Of a DNA stretch of 64,000 bases, positions 22,841-35,789 are shown piece by piece; the first letter of the stretch is position 1; each line of letters begins with the position of its first letter. Location of the stretch: assembly GCF_018991925.1 (NCBI RefSeq), contig NW_024756914.1, positions 9,820,870 through 9,884,869 on the forward strand, in the 5' to 3' direction. Position numbers and translations under genes: made by a program. A model generated the notes under the pieces. It saw only the letters and a program-made list of their open reading frames with translations, ran no database searches and was not told the DNA's origin. The DNA is from Homarus americanus. Lineage: Eukaryota; Arthropoda; Malacostraca; Decapoda; Nephropidae.

Positions 22841-23054
22841 GTGAGAAGATTACATTGAAAGTCAGTTCTTATGAAAGTATCAGTTATAAATTTTGTGAAG
22901 TACGAAATTAGTTATGAGGCAGTGTGGATACAGCACACAGCAGAATAAGCCTGTTTTCAGTACACAAGGAGGCAGTGTGGTCGGCTTCACACTCGACCGT
23001 ATTCACTTCTGAACCGCAAAGTTAGATGCACATTCGGAGTTGGGGGAAACTTGG

Positions 23055-23115
23055 GATGTCCATGGTGTGAACCGGGACAAAAGCCGAGTACTCTATTCAC
23101 TCGGTCGCTATATCC
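23055..23115 (-). mobile_element. Second tRNA-like (SINE head) fragment
   Basis: The minus strand shows TAGCGACCGAGTG (A-box-like) near 23110 and GGTTCACACC (B-box-like) near 23064-23073 at suitable spacing. There is no clear body or tail, so this is tentative. Confidence 0.3.
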
Positions 23116-24059
23116 ATAAAAAAAATACTTAAAATCAACAGAAAAATACAATTGTTCTTACAGTCTATTCAAATTATATATTCTTCTTGTTCCTACTGAG
23201 TCTCAGAAACAAAAAAGGACTTTAATAATGAGTGGCAGTGAAGTAGAGTTACATAAGCTGGAGGAAACTTCAGTATTGAATCAACAAATATATTTTTCCT
23301 TACACAGTAAAATCGAAGATAAAACACTCCCGAGGAAATTTCAAAAATAAGTAAACTCAGGAAAAAGAAGCAAAAGAAAATCAACTCATGTTAAAAATAT
23401 TGAGTCTTCCTACAGCCGTATTATGGTGGGGAGCGGTGGTTGAGTGGACACTGTAACAAACTTCCGTTAAGGACTTCGAAGTCCTGATATTCGGTTTTAT
23501 ATAACCATAGTATACAGTGAGACCCCTTTCACTACCATATTGATCAAACTTTAAAGTGAAGACTCTGAATAATTCTGTACAAATGTTACATAAATTCTCA
23601 AAATTTGTTATTGGATGAGGAAAACAGACTCGGAGATCTCTGAGGAGATAATTTCCCCGGGTAGTAACGCGGCGCGAGGCTGCGGATGAGAGCGTGGTGG
23701 CGTTGTTTTGGTCCAAGGTTTATTTATGGCCCAGCGAGACACTCCCATGACGCAAGTTCTTCAGTGTTAAGTTAAATGTTTCACTTCGCTAAGTACATCT
23801 ATTAAAATTATTATTATAACAATGGAATATTTTTTATTATTAGCAAAACTCATTGCTTTGTTTTGGAATTAATATTATGATAAGATTCTTAAACACATTT
23901 GTCATTGACTTATCTAATACACATACGAAGGCCAATTAAAAGGTTTTGCGATGCAGCAACATTTTTATTATTATATTTTTGTTATCGTAGTGTTGATAGT
24001 TTTAGCACTTTTTTCCGTGATATGAGCAATGTATTACAATTTCCTGTTTCAGAGTAAGT
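23116..24059. other. AT-rich DNA, no gene recognised
   Basis: A 111-codon minus frame (23381-23716) starts MDQNNATTLSS but shows no family features. I see no splice-bounded exon that I would defend. Confidence 0.5.
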
Positions 24060-25125
24060 TTAAAGTATGGCATCTGGGAAAATTACTTCAGAATGGCAAA
24101 ATTCATTCATCTGTGTATGATGGGAATTTGTGGTACAAATGGCGTCCCCTCATACGCTGCTGCAAGAAATTAAGTCAAGGAGTTCAAGTGTGGGCAAGAA
24201 AGCCTTGGGCACGACCCCCAGTGCCGTATTAACCATGAGGCACTTGAGGCACTGGCCTCAGGCCCCCCCGACTCTAAGGGGCCCCCAAATCCAAACATTC
24301 TCGAAGTTGAAGCGTATAAATCATGAACTTCGTTCAACGATGTCCTAGCAAAGTCTCAATTTTCTGTCTCTTATGAACATTAAATGTGTAATTTTGCAGA
24401 AGCTTAATATTGATGAAATCATTGATAAATTTGGGTATATTTTGTTCTTGTTATTTATATATACCTTGAGGGTAGGGGGCCCCAAGTTGATCTGTGCCCC
24501 AGCCCCCTATTAAGCTTAATCCGGCCCTGACGACCCCTACTCAGGACGGCCTGAAGATGCTACTGACAAGGCAACTGTAGCCAGAGTCGAGATCTGTTAA
24601 AATGAAGGACAGGGGTATCAAGGTCGACGAAATAAGTACCTCACGTGAATATGTTGTGACCATCTTTCGTGAACATTTGGGGATGTCCTAGGACCGACAC
24701 CAGAGGTTCAACTCATGGCCTGAAGCCACGAGCTCCTTTAAGTGTATGAAGCCAATCCAGCTAACTTTCTTCCCGCTTTGTGACAGGAGATGTACGGAGT
24801 CCAGGCAATGAAAGCACCTTATTTTTTCGAACATCAAAAAGTTCATAAGTCAACCCCTGCCACCAAGATCATGACCACGGTTATCTGATCAACCTGACAT
24901 ACAAGACAATGATCACCGTTGACTATTATACTGTCTTAATATGAAACTGAGCTGCATCATCTGGAAGAAACGATGAGAATACTATCAAGAATTGTGTTCC
25001 TGCTCCATGACAAAACGCCGCTCGCCGGTACACAATTCCAGCGTCAAACATTTCTACTCACGACTGTGGCTTTCAGCAAGTCAACCACCCTCCCTACAGC
25101 CCAGAACTGACTCTAATAAAAGACT
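24060..25125 (+). pseudogene. mariner-type transposase pseudogene (split by a hAT MITE)
   Basis: Cut-and-paste transposase remnant. Before the insertion the frame reads VKEFKCGQESLGHDP and after it resumes YSGRPEDATDKATV; together these are the helix-turn-helix linker region of mariner transposases. Downstream come REYVVTIFREHLGMS, then VFLLHDKTP near 24985 (LHDNAP in the family) and NHPPYSPEL near 25090 (PHPPYSPDL in the family), which flank the second catalytic Asp. Many stops and frameshifts are present and no TIRs were identified. Inactive. The family motifs are recalled, not searched. Confidence 0.7.
24219..24529. mobile_element. hAT-type MITE (311 bp) with 8-bp target duplication
   Basis: Begins CAGTGCCGTATTAACC and ends with the complement of CAGGGCCGGATTAAGC (13 of 16 bases match). 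It is flanked on both sides by the perfect direct repeat ACGACCCC (24211-24218 and 24530-24537), the 8-bp size made by hAT transposases. No coding capacity. Removing it and one ACGACCCC rejoins the mariner frame, which confirms its limits. Confidence 0.92.
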
Positions 25126-26360
25126 CATCGGTTTTGAATTTTAAGTCCACCCCTACCCCGATAGTGTTATTTTCTGAATTTGCAGGGAAAGTGGAGTAAA
25201 TGTATTGATGCCAGTGGAGGGTATAATGAAAAAATGAATAACAAGATGTTGTTCTGCCCTTTTATTATATATGTAAATTGTATAGCAATTCTGCATGAGG
25301 AGGACAGTTTCACTAACAAGACGAGTTTTTAGGATTAATGAAAATATTTTAACGTTTTCATTTTTATGGTATGTTTTCATTTTTTTGGTATGTGAATTAC
25401 TTCCAGTTTCTTTCGTGGAGTGTTAGTGAAGTTTGCATTGTACATACATACTGGGTGGTTGGCATGATTGTGACTTACTCAGGTATATATTAGGCTTTGA
25501 AGCGTGGCGACCCACACCAGTAGCTGTGTTGCGCAGTCTCCCCTTATTTGCCCCTCCACTTGTACAATTAGCATTATTTACACATACTGAATATGTTGAT
25601 GAATTGGACGAAACTTTCTCATTTCACTTACTTTATGCTCTTCTACACGAGATATTCTGGGATTAACATATCACCTTAAATCGAGCTTATGTAGAAGATA
25701 TCCTACAGTGACAAAGCAGCTGCAACAGTGATTAAAATGGTCAAGTATTTAACAGGCGTGAGAGAGGGCGCAATGGTAAAGTTTGAAGGAGTGGCCAAGA
25801 GCCAGCACTCCACCTGGGCCAAGGAACCCAGGGGTGCAAGCAGCCACTAGCCAAGTTGGATTGTCTGACCCTTTTCTCGTTCCCATGGCGACAAGTCTCT
25901 ATGCAGTATTCTTCCCGCACTCGGAGAACATTCTTTACGGACTCCCAGGGCCACAACTCACTAGGATTTATCGAATATAAATTTTTCTCTCCTTGACAGT
26001 AAGGGAATGAATCTAGCTGTGATAGAAACCCAATTTTAGTTAGCCTCCATTTATGCCGTTGTGTCCGTTGAAGCCACAACATTCATCATCCCGATAGATG
26101 CATTCTCACATCTCAATAAGAAGGAGAAAACATCAAACACTTTAATATTGATCAAGTATTCGTTTAAAATTATGCTACTCACTACATTACACAGTACTTG
26201 TTACCATTACTTCACAGGTTGCCGAATGTGAACTAAAACCGATCAGTGACCACAAGTTGCATTCGCTAGGTGACAAGTGCAGGGCTGACTGTACCCCATG
26301 TTCTGAATGTCACTTAATACTCAAGTTTATCTGTTTACTCAAGTAAAGCCAACGTTATCT
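25126..26360. other. No gene recognised
   Basis: Mixed-composition DNA. Short frames on both strands (for example 25433-25666 and 25741-26082) have no recognisable domain. Confidence 0.5.
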
Positions 26361-29020
26361 CCTACTACCATGACTACACCAGCATCACCTACTGCTACCA
26401 TGACTATACACCAGCATCACCTGCTGCTACCATGACTATACACCAGCATCACCTGCTGCTACCATGACTATACACCAGCATCACCTACTGCTACCATGAC
26501 TATACACCAGCATCACCTGCTGCTACCATGACTATACACCAGCATCACCTGCTGCTACCATGACTATACACCAGCATCACCTGCTGCTACCATGACTTGG
26601 CATACCTGCTTCATGACTATACCAGCGTCACCTGCTGCTACCATGACTATACACCAGCATCACCTGCTGCTACCATGACTATGCACCAGCATCACCTGCT
26701 GCTACCATGACTATACACTAGCGTCACCTGCTACCATGACTATACACCAGCGTCACCTGCTGCTACCATGTACACACCAGCATCACTGGCTACCATGACT
26801 ATACCAGCATCACCTGCTGCCATGCATACACCAGCATCACCTTGCTACCATGACTATACACCACGTCACCTGCTGCTACCATGACTATACACTGCTCTGC
26901 TACCATGACTATACACCAGCATCACCTGCTGCTGCCATGACTATGCACCAGCGCTGCTACCATGACTGCATACACCAGCATCACCTGCTGCTACCATGAT
27001 ATACACCAGCATCACCTGCTGCTACCTGCTCACCTGCTGCTATACACCAGCATCACCTGCTACCACTGCATGACTATACACCAGCATCACCTGCTGCACA
27101 TGACCATGACCAGTCACCTGCTGCTACCATGACATACACCAGCTCACTGCTGCATGACTATACACCAGCATCACCTGCTGCTACCATGACTATACACCAG
27201 CATCACCTGCTGCTACCATGACTATACGCCAGCACCTGCTGCTACCATGACTATACACCTGCTGCTACCATGACTATACACCAGCATCACCTGCTGCTAC
27301 CATGACTATACACCAGCATCACCTGCTGCCACCACTGACGCCACCAGCATCACCTGCTGCTACCATGACTATACACCAGCGTCACCTGCTGCTACCATGA
27401 CTATACACCAGCATCACCTGCTGCTACCATGTATACAGCAGCATCACCTGCTGCTACCATGACTATACACCAGCATCACCTGCTGCTACCATGACTATAC
27501 ACCAGCATCACCTGCTGCTACCATGACTATACCAGCATCACCTGCTGCTACCATGACTATACACCAGCATCACCCGCTGCTACCATGACTATACACCAGC
27601 ATCACTGCTGCCATGACTATACACCAGCGTCACCTGCTGCTACCATGACTATACACCAGCATCACTGCCGCTACCATGACTATACAAAGCGTCACCTGCT
27701 GCTACCATGACTATACACCAGCATCACCTGCTGCTACCTGCTGCACCACATCATGCTACTATGCACCCGCATCACCTGCTGCTACCATACATGCGCACCC
27801 TGCACCTGCCGCTACCTGCGCCATCTATACACCAGCATCACCTGCTGCTACCATGACTATACACCAGCATCACCTGCTGCTACCATGACTATACACCAGC
27901 ATCACCCATGCTACCATGCTATGCTGCTACCATGACCACCAGCATCACTCTGCTGCTACCATGACTATACACCAGCATCACCTGCTGCTACCATGACTAT
28001 ACACCATGCGGCATCACCCTGCTACCATGACTATACACCGCATCACCTGCTGTTACCGCTACAATACACCAGCATCACCTGTGCTACCATGACTATACAC
28101 CAGCATCACCTGGTGCTGCCACCTATACACCATATCACCGCTGCTACATGACTATACACCAGCTGCTACCATGACTATACACCAGCATCACCTGACATGA
28201 CATACACCAGCATCACCTGCTGCTACCATGATATACACCAGCATCACCTGCTGCTGCCATGACCATGACATACACCAGCATCACCTGCTGCTGCCATGAC
28301 TATACACCAGCATCACCTGCTGCTACCATGACTATACCAGCATCACCTGCTGCATGACTACCAGCATCACCTGCTGCACCATGACTATGCACCAGCATCA
28401 CCTGCAACCTGCTACCATGACTATACCAGCATCACCTGCTGCCATGACCACCACCGGCGTCACCTGCTGCTCAGCCACTACACCCAGCACACCAGACTAT
28501 ACACCACCTGCTGCTACCACTTGACTATACACCAGCATCACCTGCTGCTACCATGACTATACACCAGTCACCTGCTGCTGACTAGTCACCTGCTGCTGAG
28601 CGTACGCCAGCTGCTACCTGCTATACACCAGCATCACTATACCAGCATCACCTGCTACCATGACTATACACCAGCAGCATCACCTGCTGCTACCATGACT
28701 ATCCACCAGCATCACCTGCTGCTACCATGACTATACACCAGCATCACCTGCTGCTACCGCTGACTATACACCAGCATCACCTGCTGCATGCCCACCTGAC
28801 CCTACCGCTGCACCCCATGACTATACACCAGCATCACCTGCTGCTACCATGACTATACACCAGCATCACCTGCTGCTACCATGACTATACACCAGCATCA
28901 CCTGCTGCTACCATGACTATACACCAGCATCACTTGCTGCTACCATGACTATACACCAGCATCACCTGCTGCGACCATGACTATACACCAGCATCACCTG
29001 CTGCAACCATGACTACTATA
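26361..29020. repeat. 32-bp minisatellite, about 2.7 kb
   Basis: Unit CATGACTATACACCAGCATC followed by ACCTGCTGCTAC, around 80 copies. Copies are almost perfect at both ends (26380-26590 and 28820-29000), while the interior (26760-28800) is full of short deletions and scrambled units. Confidence 0.95.
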
Positions 29021-29565
29021 CAACGCGCTGTTCGGCTAAGCAAGAAGTGCGTTTTTAAATCAACCCATCTTTCAAGGAAGTACAGTAACAGCAGGTCGAG
29101 GACCTATACTGTTACCTGGAATTCGTTCCTTTGTCAGGACAGCCGAGGTTCTCCAGCACTGTGCTCTTCCCCGTCAGTTTTAAGTGAATGTAAAATGACT
29201 CCATAAATGCATTGCGAGAAGTATCAGTTTCGTTTTTGGTGCAGTAGTGAGGAACTTCCAGGAAAGTGATGAGCCGAGCTGCCTTGTTATCATAAACAGC
29301 CAGACGGACACCAGTCACAATCACTTTCTGTGGACGTAACACACACGAGTGTAAATAATTTAAGTCACAAGTTATATATAATATTTACGTAATTTTTAAT
29401 GAAGAATTTTCGTGTGAATTAAAATGTAATAAAAACCATCACCGTAATCATCTCTTGTCGCCAACTAAGGACCATTTACTTAGTGGTGGACCCGCGTACA
29501 GTACAGTCTCCCCCTGGTGACCTATCCGTAAATGTTGGGAGTGACAAACTTCGTAAGGGATTTAA
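29021..29565. other. Short unique spacer with an anonymous minus-strand frame
   Basis: A 76-codon minus frame (29112-29342; MLRPQKVIVTGVRLAVYDN..., later LENLGCPDKGTNSR) has a protein-like composition but no family I can name. It might be a host exon or an old repeat. AT-rich DNA follows to 29460. Confidence 0.3.
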
Positions 29566-30150
29566 TGGAGAAGAGCGAGACAGCATGAGCTGGAGAAGAG
29601 CGAGACAGCATGAACTGGAGAAGAGCGACACAGCATGAACTGGAGAAGAGCGAGACAGCATGAACTGGAGAAGAGCGAGACAGCATGAGCTGGAGAAGAG
29701 CGAGACGGCATGAACTGGAGAAGAGCGAGACAGCATGAACTGGAGAAGAGCGAGACAGCATGAGCTGGAGAAGAGCGAGACGGCATGAACTGGAGAAGAG
29801 CGAGACAGCATGAGCTGGAGAAGAGCGAGACGGCATGAACTGGAGAAGAGCGAGACAGCACGAACTGGAGAAGAGCGAGACAAGCATGAGCTGGAGAAGA
29901 GCGAGACAGCATGAGCTGGAGAAGAGTGAGACAGCATGAGCTGGAGAAGAGTGAGACAGCATGAGCTGGAGAAGAGCGAGACAGCATGAGCTGGAGAAGA
30001 GCGAGACAGCATGAGCTGGAGAAGAGCGAGACAGCATGAGCTGGAGAAGAGCGAGGCAGCATGAGCTGGAGAAGAGCGAGACAGCATGAGCTGGAGAAGA
30101 GTGAGACAGCATGAGCTGGAGAAGAGCGGGAGAGAATGAGAGAGCATGAG
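29566..30150. repeat. 25-bp minisatellite
   Basis: Unit GAGCTGGAGAAGAGCGAGAC plus AGCAT, about 23 copies, with variants (GAACTGG, GACGGCAT). Minus-strand frames of 230-290 codons in all phases are produced by the repeat, whose length is not a multiple of three. Confidence 0.95.
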
Positions 30151-30289
30151 GTGGTGTGGTGTGTGACAGAACAGCAACACTCACCACCTGAAGGAGGCGG
30201 CCAGGTGGTGGTAGTGGCGTGAGGGGCAGGTGGTGACGGCAGGTGGTAGAGGTGTCTTGCCAACTACAACACCAACCCTTCATGCGATT

Positions 30290-30293
<4 letters not shown>

Positions 30294-30327
<34 letters not shown>

Positions 30328-30348
30328 TGTCACTTCTTCCACGCTCTG

Positions 30349-30380
<32 letters not shown>
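30294..30380. repeat. Paired (AC)n microsatellites
   Basis: Two AC runs at 30294-30324 and 30350-30380 separated by 25 bp. A CCACCAC-rich stretch follows at 30435-30475. Confidence 0.95.
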
Positions 30381-30382
<2 letters not shown>

Positions 30383-31506
30383 GCGAATTCCACGAAACAC
30401 CAAGTGTATATTTGGACGCCATCCCTTGTATCATCACCACCCCCCACCACCACCGTCACCACCACGACCACTGTACCTTGATGTAGTAGTATGGCTCCCG
30501 ATATCATGCACTTATAAATAAACAACTGATAACTAAATATACTTCCCTTATATAAAAACTAACAAAGCGCATCTGGCATCAATAATAAAACTGACAAAAA
30601 CTCGTCTTGTCGGTTGCAATTTATATGCAAAGCCGAACATCCATATAATGTTAATTATTGCCATGAAAATAATCGAGGCCAATTATGTTGCCATTACCGT
30701 AGGCGTCACACGAGTGGTTTTCGATTAGCGACTCAGGAATGTTTTGTTCGTTCAAGTAGCAAACTTTGGTAGTTACAAATGTGATTTTCTATCACTGACG
30801 ATGTGACTGATCGAAACGAAATATAACATTCAGATTTATATCCATTTTTTTTACGATTGGTTAAATAATTACAGTCTTAGGTGTGTTATCTACCTCAGCC
30901 ATAGTGTGTGTGTGTGTGTACTGTAGGTCTTGCATATTATTGATGTTGTAATGCGTTTGCTCGCTTCGACAATTAACATCACTACAGCGAACTTTCTCGG
31001 AATGCAAATTAAATTTCTTGGCGGACTGAAAACTTACTAAAATGTCTTCAAGTAGGGGGAAAGGTTATATGCAGTTTCACCTCTAACAGATTTTGGTAAA
31101 TGTAGAAATTTAGTCTGACTGTAGTATCTGCCTCTGGTAGTCCTTGTTAAAATGTCCCTTATGGCGGGGTTACACTTCACCGACCGATGGCCAGACTAAC
31201 GATAAGATTAATATAATCAGAAATACAATTATGTTTTTTGACCAGGATTCATGTAAAAATATATCTACCACAGTACTTCTGATGAAATAGGTTAATGCTT
31301 TGTGCAATAAATATATGTAGAACACAAAAAGATACACAATATGAATGTCACTGTGTGTTAGCCTACATCTCTCAACGGTTTATTGTTACGTGAGTATTAG
31401 CTGATAGAAGCTCAGCTGATAACTGCAGACAGTGCCTGATTAAAGTACAAGACGTTGAACTTTGCTTAGTGACGACCTGAAGCGGTGTAATATATAATAG
31501 TAAAAT
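30381..31506. other. No gene recognised
   Basis: AT-rich sequence with a small (TG)n run at about 30905-30920. No transposon or exon signature was found. Confidence 0.5.
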
Positions 31507-31544
31507 CACACACACACACACACACGCACACACACACACACACA
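31507..31544. repeat. (CA)n microsatellite at the RTE copy 2 3' end
   Basis: A CA run with one CG interruption. In the orientation of RTE copy 2 it reads (TG)n some 70 bases after the stop codon. Simple-repeat tails are common at RTE 3' ends. Confidence 0.85.
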
Positions 31545-34500
31545 ACTACAATTCTGCTGTCACTCGGAATTGAGTATGACGATCATCCAGTTATGTTACG
31601 AGTTATAAAGGATGTCATCTTATTTGGTGAGCTTTAAGGTGACTCGAGAGGCCGATACGGCACCGGCAGGGTCGTTCACACATGTTGCACATGTGGAGGG
31701 CTACATCTAGTGCGGGAGGGGCAGCGTCTTTCCGGCGTTGGCGCTTGTCTGCCTCGGTATGTAGTCGGGCTAACCCGAAAGTATGGACACCTTCTAGTGT
31801 GGTGCTCCTCCAAGCGTTACGGTGCGAGTGATCGTCTCCCAGGTGGGGGGGACGATTCGGCACTTTTTCAGGTTTGTCTTAAGACTATCCTTATACCTTT
31901 TCTGTTGTCCGCCAGCATTACTTTTACCATTCGTTAGGCGACTGTAAAGTAGCTGCTTTGGCAGTCTACTGTCGTCCATGCGGGTAACATGGCAAGTCCA
32001 TCGTAGTTATTCATGGAAAATGGTAGCCTCGATGCTCCTTCAGTTGGTGTCAGCAAGAATACTGGTATTCGTTTTATTGTCTTCCCAGTGAAATCGGAGG
32101 ATAGAACGTAGACTACACTGGTGAAAGTTTTCAAGTTCCTTGAGGAGCCTCCTATATGTGACCGATGTCTTGCTGCCATATTGCAGGGTGGGGAGGATCT
32201 TTGAACGATATACATGCAACTTTGTAGATAATTTCAGCTCCCTACAGGTGAAGACACGGGTACAGAGTCTGCCAAAGGCGGGACGCACATCTGATCCGAT
32301 GTTGAATCTCTTCATCAATGTTCGCGGTGGTGGACAGGTGGAAGCCGAGACACCGAAAGTGGATAACATTAGAGAGGGTAGTACCGTTAAGCTGGATGGA
32401 TGGTGGAGGTGTGTCTGAACCAGGGGCAGGTTGAAAGAGAATCCGAGTCTTACGTACATTCACCTCAAGGCTGAAGTGTGCATATGCATAAGTGTTCAGG
32501 ATCTCCTGTAGGTCGTGTTCAGTGTGAGCAACATGGGTGAAGTCGTCTGCATGCTGAAGTTCGGTAATGGAAGCTGCCGACACATCTGTTCTTGCCTGGA
32601 GTCGCCTTATGCTGAAAAGACCCCTCTTCACCCGGTACTGGATGTTCACCCCGCTGACTAAATTGGCACTGGCACGAGTAAGGAAGGCAGCCAAGAAGAT
32701 GGAAGAGTTGGTGCCAGTACACATCCTTGTTTTACTTCCGTTTGAATGGGAAGAACTCAGACTGGGTGTCATTGTGCATGACACTGCCGTTCATGCCATC
32801 GTGGAGTTGCCGCACAATGACAATGAGTTTGAAGTGGGCAACCAAAACAACTGAGGGGTCGCTAGAGGGCTTCCCTGTTGACCGAGTCGAAGGCCATGTA
32901 CAAGTCAAAATGCTGTTCTCTGCACTATTCTTCTATCTGGCGGGCAGCAAAGATCATGTCAGTGGTGCCACGTGATGGTCTAAAGCCACATTAAGAATCT
33001 GGGAGGAAGATTTCCGGCTTAGGAAGAAAGAAGTCTGTTTAGGAGGACTCGGGCGATAATCTTACTAGCTACAAACAGCAGCCAGATCCTGTGGTAGTTG
33101 CCATAGTCTGATCAGTTTCCCTCCTATTTCCATATATTTTCCAGGAGTGAGTGGAGACAGTTGGTAAGCAGAGATCCTCCTGCTTTATACACCTCAGCTT
33201 GGATTCCATCAGTCCCTGTGGTTTTGTTATTTTTCATCTGCTTGATGGCAGGAGCCCCCTCATCACGGGATGGGGGATAGCCGAGGTAGGTCAGCTCTGT
33301 GTGCCGAGGGACCTGCTGGGTAGTCAGGATTATCCACATCGGTGTTAAGGTTGAGCAGGGAAAGGTAGTGCTCTTTCCTGCACTGACAGATGCCTTCTTC
33401 GCTTTTAATTAAGGAGTTAACGTTGGATGAGCGGAGGGGGCTGCGCCATGATTAAAATTGGCCATATATTGGTAAAGAGGAATTGAAAAATTCACTCGTC
33501 TTGTGTTGATCAGGAAATTTTTGCATTTCACATGCTTTATTTTCCCCACCTTTCGTCCTTTAGATTGCAAAATCCGCTCTTTCTTTTGGCGGAAGGTATC
33601 AACTTTGGTCTGAGACGGAAGGTTGTTTTGCCAGTCAGTGAAGGCAGCACATTTACCATTGACAAGTACATAAATATTCTAGCCATTTTCATCAAACCAA
33701 TCCTGGCGTTTCTTTTTGATCTAGCCAAGGGTCTCGCTGCAGGTTTTTGTGATGACAGCATTGAGAATAATCTATTCAGCACTCGGATTTGGTGGTTTGC
33801 GTTGTTAATCAGCCATTCGTCGAGCTGCTCTCCAAAATCATATTCTACTGCTTTGATCCTTCATTCGCTTGGTGGAAAAACCGTGTCTGGATGCTTGTTG
33901 CCTTCGCCGTTTTGGGGCTACTTGAAGTGAGAGCTTGGCTCTGACAAGCTATTGATGTGTGTCACAGTGGTCTGAGCCACGCATGACTCGAGTGATGAGG
34001 ACATCTCGGCGATCTCTTTCTCTGATAATGTTGTGGTCAATGAGATGCCAAGAACCCTTGAACTTGTCGGCCTGCCTGAACAAGGTGTTGTTGATAGTGA
34101 GGCTGTGATCAGCACACTTGCTGAGGAGGAGTAGACCGTTGGGATTACACTTGCCTACTCTGTTTCTCCTTATGGTTCCCTGACATAATTCAGCATCTCT
34201 GCCAACCCTGGCATTGAAGTCACCAAGGAGCACAACCTTATCTTCTCTGTAGGATAGAGATTAGCACTCTGTCATGATCGGCATAAAATGCCTCTTTGAT
34301 GTCATCCTCTGCATCCATTGTTGGGTGTATGCACTGATGAAGAAGGCATGACGCGAGCAATTCAGTGGGACTCGGAGCTTCATGAAGCGCTCGTTAACCT
34401 CAACAGGCATTTCAGTTAGCCTATGTAGGATTGAGTGGCGAATGGCAAAGCCAATTCCATAAATGCAGTTTCTCTCTGCAGCAGGCTTACCCTTCCAGAA

Positions 34501-35715
34501 GATATAATTGTACCGCTGTTCTGCAAGTCAACCCTCTTCTGGGAGCCGGGACTAACTAATGGCTGCTATGTCGAGGTTATACCAACAGAGCTTATTTCAG
34601 GATGCTCATTGATGACAGCATCCAAAAGGGTTCCTAAGATACCATGCAGCAGTCATAAGTGGTTGTATAATTAGTTTTTGCTTTGATCTGTGGTTATGTT
34701 TTTGACCACATTAAGATGACCTTACTGGGTGCAGTTGTACAGTCAGGTTGGTTCTTTAGGCAGGCTATGTTTATGACACCTTTTCTAGCCCTCTCCCCAT
34801 GTGGGGTGAGCAAAGTGGCTCCTGGTGAGTGATGTTCAGTCAGACAGACAGGACTAGATTGCACAGCTGCCTAGTTCCCAGTGCATAAACAGCCATCTTA
34901 TCTATGCCACCCATGTGCAGAGTTGTGACTAGAGACTTCAGGTAGTCATCTCTGTCTGTCCCCATCGCCACTCATCATAGGAGTTTTGGGGGTATAGGGT
35001 TTTGATGATAGAAAGTATGATGACCTGGATGATGGCTGCGAGCAAGTCAATTTATGTGGCGAGGCAGGAGTGCAGACTTCAACCACACATCTTGGCTTTC
35101 CCTGATTCAGTGGTGCACGTAGCTGCAACAACTGGAGAGACAGAGAGTTGCAATGGACTGCCGATAGCCCAGTTTGTTGGGTTTCGCCTTAGTAGCCTGT
35201 CCATCTTGCATTGCCTTCATCCACCGGTGTAGTCGTTGGGTTCCCATGGCGGTCACCTCTTCCGGCTATTCCACCGTTTGGGTCTTACTGGAGCTCTGTA
35301 AGCATATCTGCCTGATGAGAGGCTCCACCACAGATTTTTCGTTCTGGGTTTACTCCCGTAGCCTTATAGCTGCCAAGGTTAATCCACAAGGCAGCAGGGC
35401 AGTGGTTGGTAGGCGCCAGGGCGTGTCCACATACCAGTGGGCCTATGTGCCGTCCCTCTGGGGCCCACTGCTGCTCCAAGATCCCCTGCTGGTCTAGCCT
35501 GGGCCCACAGGGCACCCAGTTACCGTGTATTGCCACGAGGAGGCACAGCAGAAGTCTTGATGGTGAAGAAGCTCTGTACTGGCAGGGGAAGACTTATGCA
35601 AAGCTGCTTCCCTGTTCAGCGGCGGTAGCTGAAAGAGAGAGGAAACAAGCAGTGCCTGCAATTTAACACTAACATAATGCTGTCACGCTAGATGCATTAC
35701 ACCACCCTGTGAAGA
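31545..35715 (-). mobile_element. RTE-type LINE copy 2, near full length
   Basis: Minus-strand element with 5' leader (about 35715-34690), endonuclease, RT, C-terminal finger, short 3' UTR and a simple-repeat tail. Its upstream two thirds match RTE copy 1 at 16201-18838, by eye with many scattered differences. It is the most complete LINE in the window, though frameshifted. Confidence 0.85.
31615..34680 (-). pseudogene. RTE copy 2 ORF2 (endonuclease, RT, C-terminal finger)
   Basis: The endonuclease is readable from about 34680, with LLGDFNARVGRDAEL and later RGSDHC at 33950-34233. The linker and RT start at 33124-33340 read QMKNNKTTGTDGIQAEVYKAGG. RT then continues across frames: GNY..I near 33105, SKIIARVLLNRLL near 33050, and ASITELQHADDFTHVAHT in the frame 32784-32242, where the YADD box is HADD. 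Next come LEVNVRKTRILFQPAPGSD and the thumb. The C-terminal frame 31863-31615 ends in CNMCERPCRCRIGLSSHLKAH, a CCHH-like finger. The protein would nick DNA and copy the element RNA. Several frameshifts make it inactive. Confidence 0.85.
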
Positions 35716-35718
35716 AAA

Positions 35719-35724
<6 letters not shown>

Positions 35725-35768
<44 letters not shown>

Positions 35769-35770
35769 TC
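35725..35770. repeat. (CT)n microsatellite
   Basis: A CT run between the 5' end of RTE copy 2 and the CR1-like LINE. Confidence 0.95.
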
Positions 35771-35789
35771 CACATTTCTTATATCCCGC

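Noticed and set aside
23381..23716. 111-codon minus-strand frame as a gene
   Set aside because: No domain, no clear splice or promoter context, and composition typical of random AT-rich sequence.
26361..29020. CRISPR-like appearance of regularly repeated short units
   Set aside because: Units are directly abutting with no unique spacers and no cas genes. The DNA is eukaryotic.
29476..30403. Leu/Ser-rich minus-strand frames up to 293 codons
   Set aside because: Produced by the 25-bp minisatellite in all phases; the extensions run into AC microsatellites.
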